A stretch of DNA of 64,000 bases from assembly GCF_003254395.2 (NCBI RefSeq), contig NC_037649.1:372001-436000 (forward strand), in the 5' to 3' direction. Positions 62,181-64,000 of the stretch are shown in pieces (position 1 is the first letter of the stretch; each line of letters begins with the position of its first letter). The notes beneath the pieces were generated by a model that was not told the DNA's origin, searched no databases, and saw only the letters and a program-made list of their open reading frames with translations. Position numbers and translations under genes: made by a program. This DNA is from Apis mellifera. Taxonomy: Eukaryota; Arthropoda; Insecta; Hymenoptera; Apidae.

Positions 62181-63411
62181 TTAGGTCTACCTAGAAAGTT
62201 CTGTCCGTTTTTGGAATAAAACGAAATACAAATTTTTTCTTACCGCCAATTAACTTTATCGAATAATATAATTGCCATTATTATTAATGATTTGTTGTCA
62301 GCGTGAGGGCAATTTGTATGCGAAAAATTGAACCAGTGCTTGTTTGACATCTTCTTCATTTTTGAAGTTTTTGCCCCTCAAAAAATTTTGTAAGGATAGA
62401 AACAAGTGATAATCAGAGGGTGCTATGTCCGGGGAATATGGTGGATGTGACAGAATTTCCCAGCCTACTTCTGCAATTTTTTGACGAGTCTCTAAAGCAG
62501 CGTGTGGTCTTATCGTGGTGCAGTATCATGTCCTTCCTATTCAACATTGCCGGCCTCTTTTTTTGGACCACTGTCTTTAAATTATCCAGTTGCTGACAAT
62601 ACTTCTCCGAATTGAGCATTTCGTTCGGTTTTAAAAGCTCATAATGTATTGGTCCTCGAATGTCCCACCATATACACAACATTCTCTTATTCAGAGTCAA
62701 ATTTGCTTTAAAGGTGGAAGGGTTAGGTTTTCCGGGTTCACAATATGCCCTTTTCCTTACAATGTTGTTGTATGTAATCCACTTTTCATCCCCAGTTATC
62801 ATCCGGTTCAAAAAGAGCTCGATTTTGTTCCGAGCAAGCAGAGATGTGCATATGACAACTCGATCATCAAATTTTTCTGACTTAATTCATGTGGCACCCA
62901 TCTTGAATACTTCCACACCAATCCTATCTTCCGAATATAGTCAGAAATGGTTTGTTGAGTTGAATTAAGCCTTTCTGCGATCTCCGATGTTGTCGGAAAA
63001 GGATCTTGCTTCATCATTGCCTTAACAATATCGTCGTCGATCAAAGATGGTCGCCCAGAACGTGGCTTATCAGAAAGGTCGAAATCACCTGTTTCAAATT
63101 TTTCGTACCATCTTCTGCATGTATCAGAAACTGTACCTTCACCAAACACTTTCAATAAATTTCTACATGCTTCTGTAACATTTCTTCCTTGTTGAAATTC
63201 GTATAAAATACGAAGTGGCGTAAATGAACTTTAGTCGCCATGGGTATACTATCGTTTCACACTTAAGACTAATGCGAATCAACTTTATTATAGTTTATTT
63301 GCTACGTCAGTATGTATACAAAATATAGAGCCGAACATGCAATAAATAAACATGTGCTTACGTGGCGAAAACGATGTCATAGATTCGGACAGAACTTTCC
63401 GGTAGACCTAA
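62181..63411 (-). mobile_element. Mariner element of a second family
   Basis: A 1231-bp element. Its right end reads TTAGGTCTACCGGAAAGTTC on the minus strand and its left end TTAGGTCTACCTAGAAAGTT on the plus strand, both continuing into CTGTCCG. They are alike apart from one inserted base and one substitution. TA lies at 62179-62180 and 63412-63413. The ends and the protein differ clearly from copies A-D, so this is a separate mariner lineage. I do not assign a subfamily. Confidence 0.96.
62298..63241 (-). pseudogene. Second-family mariner transposase, frameshifted
   Basis: The likely start is ATG at 63241-63239 (MATKVHL). A frame shift follows within about 15 codons, after which FQQGRNVTEACRNLL and the DNA-binding region continue. 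The segment 63155-62808 holds the second helix-turn-helix part (SGRPSLIDDDIVKAM, TTSEIAERLNSTQQTISD) and WVPHELS. Another shift occurs near 62870. The catalytic part (62811-62413) has TGDEKW and ILHHD; a further shift right after HHD breaks the frame, and the PPYSPDIAPSD motif lies in the next frame, 34 residues on, so this is DD34D. The ancestral stop is probably TGA at 62298-62300. At least three frame shifts make it non-functional. Confidence 0.92.
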
Positions 63412-63413
63412 TA

Positions 63414-64000
63414 TATTGATCAAGATCTCGAAACGAGATCCGATCTCTTAGATATTCGTCATCGATTATTACCCTGCCACGCGTTAACAATTTCCATTAC
63501 GACGAAGCAGCGATCCGTATTTATTCGGGATGCGTGGCGCAAAGGAATGGCTTGAACAATCCCGATCAAACACAATTATCAAACGGCCGGTTGGTTTGCG
63601 ATCCATTGAACCGAAGGGGAAGCCGAACTAAATCCAAATCGGAGGACGCCGCCTAATATTCCTTCTCAAGCAGAAATTGAAATTAAGCCGATACGGGGTC
63701 CAACGTTATCAAGATTTAAACAAATCCACGGCTCAAGTGAGTGATCGGTCGCAACAGGTGGGACATGTTCCTCCTCCTCCTCCCTTCTTCCTCCCTCGGC
63801 CAGGTGGGGCACGGCCGGGGCAGAGCCGAGCCCAGAAGCTTTAAGCTCGGGTTAGCGTGCCAAGAACCACCCCTTTCGGCCGCAACCTCAAACTCTCGTC
63901 GAGCAAGCCGATATTGTAATTGCCAAGCGCTACCCAAGTGGCCTAAGATTGATGAGGTGGAAGCCAAGTTAGTCGAAGCGTGGTAAATGCGAGCTGATCC
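63414..64000. other. Gene-free window end
   Basis: No supportable gene. Two overlapping frames on opposite strands (63716-63967 and 63741-63986) have no domain. The window ends without a recognisable boundary. Confidence 0.6.

Overview
The window looks like hymenopteran nuclear DNA, most likely a honeybee (Apis). The reasons are strongly uneven base composition (GC-rich, CpG-dense patches between AT-rich stretches), very frequent short CT/GA, GGA and AT microsatellites, and several copies of a mariner element whose protein motifs and ends fit the mellifera subfamily. The species call is inference from these traits.

I find no convincing host protein-coding exon, rRNA or tRNA. The long open frames are low-complexity or overlap one another on both strands, as expected by chance in this composition. 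The supported genes are all broken transposase copies. Four copies (A-D) of one mariner family lie at 18499-19414, 26762-28035, 36047-37336 (all minus strand) and 42971-43896 (plus strand). B and C are near full length (about 1.28 kb). A and D share one internal deletion of about 350 bp. A mariner of a different family lies at 62181-63411. A heavily deleted Tc1/mariner-type element lies at 32131-32852, and a 113-bp fragment joining both ends of the same family lies at 22230-22342.

The rest, by region: 1-18496 is gene-free, with microsatellites and one site at 12881-12950 that reads like a recursive (ratchet) splice site with a following mini-exon on the plus strand. 19417-42968 is gene-free apart from the transposons. 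43899-53507 is mixed, with a GC-rich patch at about 49420-50130. 53508-54574 is a tandem array of a 221-239 bp unit; each of its five unit starts carries the same 12-base core, which on the minus strand fits the CTCF core consensus. 54575-62178 and 63414-64000 are gene-free.

The simplest reading is that the window is intergenic DNA or the inside of a very large intron. The ratchet-like site, if real, would favour a plus-strand host gene. The transposons are decayed and none looks able to encode a working transposase. The shared deletion in A and D implies that a non-autonomous derivative was once moved by a transposase supplied elsewhere.
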